Of a DNA stretch of 64,000 nucleotides, positions 62,501 to 64,000 are shown piece by piece; the stretch's first letter is position 1, and the number at the start of each line of letters is the position of its first letter. The DNA lies in contig NZ_MDTQ01000001.1 in NCBI RefSeq assembly GCF_001709345.1, positions 3,020,182-3,084,181 of the forward strand, given 5' to 3'. Position numbers and translations under genes: made by a program. The notes beneath the pieces are model-generated. The model ran no database searches. It was not told where the DNA came from and saw only the letters and a program-made list of their open reading frames with translations. Source of the stretch: Terasakiispira papahanaumokuakeensis. GTDB lineage: Bacteria; Pseudomonadota; Gammaproteobacteria; Pseudomonadales; Halomonadaceae.

Positions 62501-63227
62501 CAGCGGTCCAAGTAATGGTGGCATAATTATTATTCGCCCCATCTTTATTAGTACCCTCTAAGTAGATATAACTACTATCGGTTCTAACGGTTGTATTGGC
62601 ATCTGTGGTAACGGTAAAGCCATCTACCGAATTGCCCCCAGAGTTATTGGCATAGTAGACCGGGGTAAAGGTCTGTAGCGTACTGGGGAGTGCGAGCAAA
62701 TGACCATAAGCGTCGAGTGCTGAAACGGTCAATCCAGCCCAAGGTTCGACAGTGCCTTCGGTCCACTCCAGAGTCCAATCTCCGCCTAGGACAGCACTGC
62801 CCGTTGTATCAATGGATGCAGCCACATCAGCGCCCGTATACACAGAGAGGTCTCGGATAAATTGATGACCCACTTCAGTCTGAGCGACGTCACACCCATA
62901 CAACACAAGGTCACCGCTAGCCTTCAGCGCACCTCCGATGGTCTCCAAGTCACTCACCCGGTCACGAGACATCTCCGCATCAAGCATGACATTCCCGAGC
63001 TGGAGTTTGCCATCAGCACCATGGCTGACAAGATGTATCACATCATAGCCGGAATGGGTCGCAGCCCAGTCCGCCATCTGAGTCACCCCATCTTGAGTAG
63101 TTTCTAGGACAACAACCTCAACACCATCACGTGCGGCAGCGCCTAGATCGGTGCTATGAGCCACGCCAGAATCAATAAATACGACCTCTTTTCGACGCGG
63201 ATCATCTTGTATTGTTTCGATTGCCAT
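59523..63227 (-). CDS. Very large DUF4347 protein with Ig-like repeats and choice-of-anchor U domain
   Basis: The 1234-residue protein opens with a DUF4347 domain (about residues 14-175) with IHLVSHGADGKL (His69-Gly70) and LVLYGCDVA (Gly111-Cys112). Then come a beta-rich region, several Ig/invasin-like units (FTGIGYRAASDGDANFALTA; LTLETGATDRVATYTSGSG), a long Asp-Pro/Glu-Pro linker, an acidic thrombospondin-type calcium segment (DVDDDGIDSDIEDQV) and a choice-of-anchor U-type domain near the end (NGYWKQDANDRWVNLASDE, GGQFDDDGAANGMIFDPGAPG). No signal peptide is seen. The start at 63227 follows GGGAGAGAGG. DUF4347 proteins are mostly surface or secreted; here the export route is unknown. Confidence 0.87.
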   Translation of the reverse strand: MAIETIQDDPRRKEVVFIDSGVAHSTDLGAAARDGVEVVVLETTQDGVTQMADWAATHSGYDVIHLVSHGADGKLQLGNVMLDAEMSRDRVSDLETIGGALKASGDLVLYGCDVAQTEVGHQFIRDLSVYTGADVAASIDTTGSAVLGGDWTLEWTEGTVEPWAGLTVSALDAYGHLLALPSTLQTFTPVYYANNSGGNSVDGFTVTTDANTTVRTDSSYIYLEGTNKDGANNNYATITWTADDIDLGTFDLDGLKFDSYGGDYTIELSATSGGLPVSQTENYSAAGTKIFNVNPTVFDDISAFTLTITQTTGASTVNLDLVSMDMLDLKAPSPAFDSTSTVTSGPLSEPSILSSTAVDSASAVSLLDFTIHDGGQSDGAATTVQSITVDVSGTTTDAERGNLSFLLNGADASNITGTYNAADDTITFSGLSIAVADGSNETYTISGYYSDDTSTADMTEGHTIVLSTNADAFIMGSGSSTMTASQADVSNGAGAALGITGTHLVLTQEPSSTIVSGSTFVTQPVVQVMDARGNLDTDFNGTVTLTENGNGSLSGTSTVTAVNGVATFTGIGYRAASDGDANFALTASASGLTSVTSSAIDPDVVATQLAFSTQPSPSHVISGDTTDFTADPVVQAVDVNGLVDTDYATNISLSVTDPNDSTLDGTVNGLTATGDSDGSGTTVTLTPALGRGTFTNLSLQYTNGGASDTIALLATSGGLSAAMSSSLTSSTASPSTVTHVSAVQANGVYSVGDTLTIMVTFNESIVLNTTGGVPQLTLETGATDRVATYTSGSGTSTLGFTYTVQAGDTSADLDYVSTSSLVLNGGTIRNSSNVDALLTLPSPGSANALGGQKAIVIDTQGPSVGSVSVPTGQTYGAGDALSFTVNFDDEVSVSTIGGTPRLALTLDGGHTVYADYVSGAGSTALTFEYTIVADDEDADGIVVGGSLDLNGGTLEDSHGNAAALTLNNIGATTGVLIDTTPDPDPTPDPDPTPDPDPDPDPTPDPDPTPDPDPTPEPEPEPEPEPEPEPEPDVDDDGIDSDIEDQVPSFGGNGQGDGNGDGIADSEQADVASFVVLNTSSAVSNPGNATEMFLTLATGNDESLLGIEQLDEAESHPQALSMPLGMLQFSAQLANAGDSTTFTLVMSSDIEVNGYWKQDANDRWVNLASDEFGGSLRTENDRTVLTFTIEDGGQFDDDGAANGMIFDPGAPGLMAQAPDPFSDDLHLGDYFNWWG
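60132..60293 (-). repeat. Asp-Pro/Glu-Pro low-complexity repeat
   Basis: On the minus strand about 50 residues alternate proline with aspartate, then glutamate, with occasional threonine (PDPDPTP, later PEPEPE). It is a stiff acidic spacer, and the underlying hexanucleotide repeats are prone to copy-number change. Confidence 0.9.
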
Positions 63228-63491
63228 TCCCTCTCTCCCAGAAGCCCAATCACGAGGCATTTCTTCAACTTATAATAATTAAATATTTCGTACAGAAAAA
63301 ATCATCATGGACAACAGACTCATTATTACCTATAGGTTTTAGTGTAGAAGTCTGAAAATTTCCAGCATTAATCTCATTCGATAGCTATTCATTAATCAAA
63401 AATTATTTTCAGATTTCCCCGCTAAAAAAGCATCAAAAACACTTAATGAAAATTTCTAAAATGAGAAACATCAATACGGAAGGAGCATACG
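63228..63491. promoter_or_regulatory. Divergent promoter region, DUF4347 / tail-collar genes
   Basis: This region is markedly AT-rich compared with its neighbours, for example 63270-63300 and 63380-63460, and has no gene. It must contain both promoters; I could not assign -35/-10 pairs with confidence. Confidence 0.4.
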
Positions 63492-64000
63492 ATGGAAGTT
63501 TACCTTGGTGCGATCACGATGTTTGCAGGAAATTTCGCCATCCGTGGCAGCGAATTATGTCAAGGGCAACTCAAACCCATATCACAATTTAATGCACTAT
63601 TTTCCTTACTGGGCACTAACTTTGGAGGCGATGGACGCACCACCTTCGGACTACCGGACATGCAAGGCCGAGCCCCTATCGGTATGGGGCGCGGCCCAGG
63701 ACTTCCTAATCGCCGAATAGGACAAAGAGGGGGCGCAGATCAAACAACACTACTCAGCATCAACATGCCAGAACATACGCACCCGGTTCATTTAACGCCA
63801 CCGCCGCCACAAGCTTTCTTGTCCGTTGCAAGCGACACACCCGCAGAGACAACAACGCCTTCCCCTTCTTCTTGCCTCGCGGCAATGGCACAGTATGGGC
63901 GAGACTCAGTCGCCATGTATACTGACTCGGCAAGTTCAATGACACCGATTCAAGGTATCACCATTGCACCAAGTGGAGATATTTCAGGCAATATGATCTT
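63492..64000 (+). CDS. Phage tail collar-domain (microcystin-dependent-like) protein, 5' part
   Basis: The frame is open from 63492 to the window end (169 codons, no stop). It begins MEVYLGAITMFAGNFAIRG and continues CQGQLKPISQFNALFSLLG and FGLPDMQGRAPIGMGRGPG, the exact layout of the tail collar domain in MdpB-like microcystin-dependent proteins (canonical forms read GFAPRGWAFCDGQLL, then DLRGRVPIG). Proteins like this occur in phage tails and contractile injection systems but also as free-standing chromosomal genes. It is divergent from the DUF4347 gene with 264 bp between them. AAGGAG precedes the ATG. Confidence 0.85.
   Translation, partial: MEVYLGAITMFAGNFAIRGSELCQGQLKPISQFNALFSLLGTNFGGDGRTTFGLPDMQGRAPIGMGRGPGLPNRRIGQRGGADQTTLLSINMPEHTHPVHLTPPPPQAFLSVASDTPAETTTPSPSSCLAAMAQYGRDSVAMYTDSASSMTPIQGITIAPSGDISGNMI

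Noticed and set aside
63505..63720. Plus-strand 71-residue frame at the tail-collar gene
   Set aside because: It is a shifted frame; the frame from 63492 stays open to the window end and matches the tail collar domain.

Overview
The window reads as chromosome of a gammaproteobacterium of the Oceanospirillales/Pseudomonadales type. Evidence is a Pseudomonas-like narK-GHJI-PpiC order, a two-subunit arginine succinyltransferase in the order aruC-aruF-aruG-aruD, FabV as enoyl-ACP reductase, LutABC with LctP for lactate, and DctB/DctD and TRAP systems. A halophilic or marine relative of Halomonadaceae is plausible, but I cannot name the genus from the sequence alone. No rRNA, tRNA, CRISPR array, insertion sequence or integrase was seen. 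Gene content is ordinary core/accessory metabolism until the right end, where a very large DUF4347 surface-type protein and a phage-tail-collar-like protein appear.

Layout. 1-8.2 kb: end of a NarK nitrate transporter, then narGHJI and a NifM/PpiC-type isomerase. 8.3-9.9 kb: a PilJ-domain chemoreceptor, probably a nitrate sensor. 10.4-15.7 kb: astE (aruE), a PepSY protein with a two-component system, adenine deaminase and a cytochrome b561. 16-18.6 kb: an LTA-synthase-like sulfatase and a small lipoprotein. 18.8-23.8 kb (minus): the aruC-F-G-D arginine succinyltransferase operon; aruB is not in the window. 24.3-29.2 kb: LysR regulator, a complete TRAP transporter and a VanX/DdpX-type D,D-dipeptidase. 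29.3-33.5 kb: a GlxA/ArgR-type regulator, fabV, a LexA-box-preceded ydjM-like gene and a LysR regulator. 33.6-40.9 kb: iron-siderophore uptake (TonB receptor with Fur box, two different binding proteins, two FecCD permeases, one ATPase). 41.2-46.2 kb: dctD and dctB with a sugar dehydrogenase between them. 46.3-57.6 kb: lactate locus (LldR, LutABC, LctP, a PPC-repeat lipoprotein, FAD/Fe-S D-lactate dehydrogenase). 57.7-59.4 kb: DUF523, YceK-like lipoprotein, beta-barrel outer-membrane protein. 59.5-64 kb: DUF4347 giant protein and the tail-collar protein, cut by the window end.

The genes form an anaerobic/catabolic picture: nitrate respiration with a matching chemoreceptor, lactate oxidation of both enantiomers feeding quinones, arginine catabolism to glutamate and succinate, and scavenging of iron, dicarboxylates and (inferred) D-Ala-D-Ala-like dipeptides.

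The most unusual signal is structural. At least twelve gene borders carry short tandem arrays of 14-20 bp units, each locus with its own unrelated unit, sometimes running into start or stop regions and there encoding in-frame hexapeptide repeats. Also notable are a one-base frameshift in an A8 tract at the end of dctD, two identical LldR-type palindromes 221 bp apart, and a canonical LexA box before the ydjM homologue.
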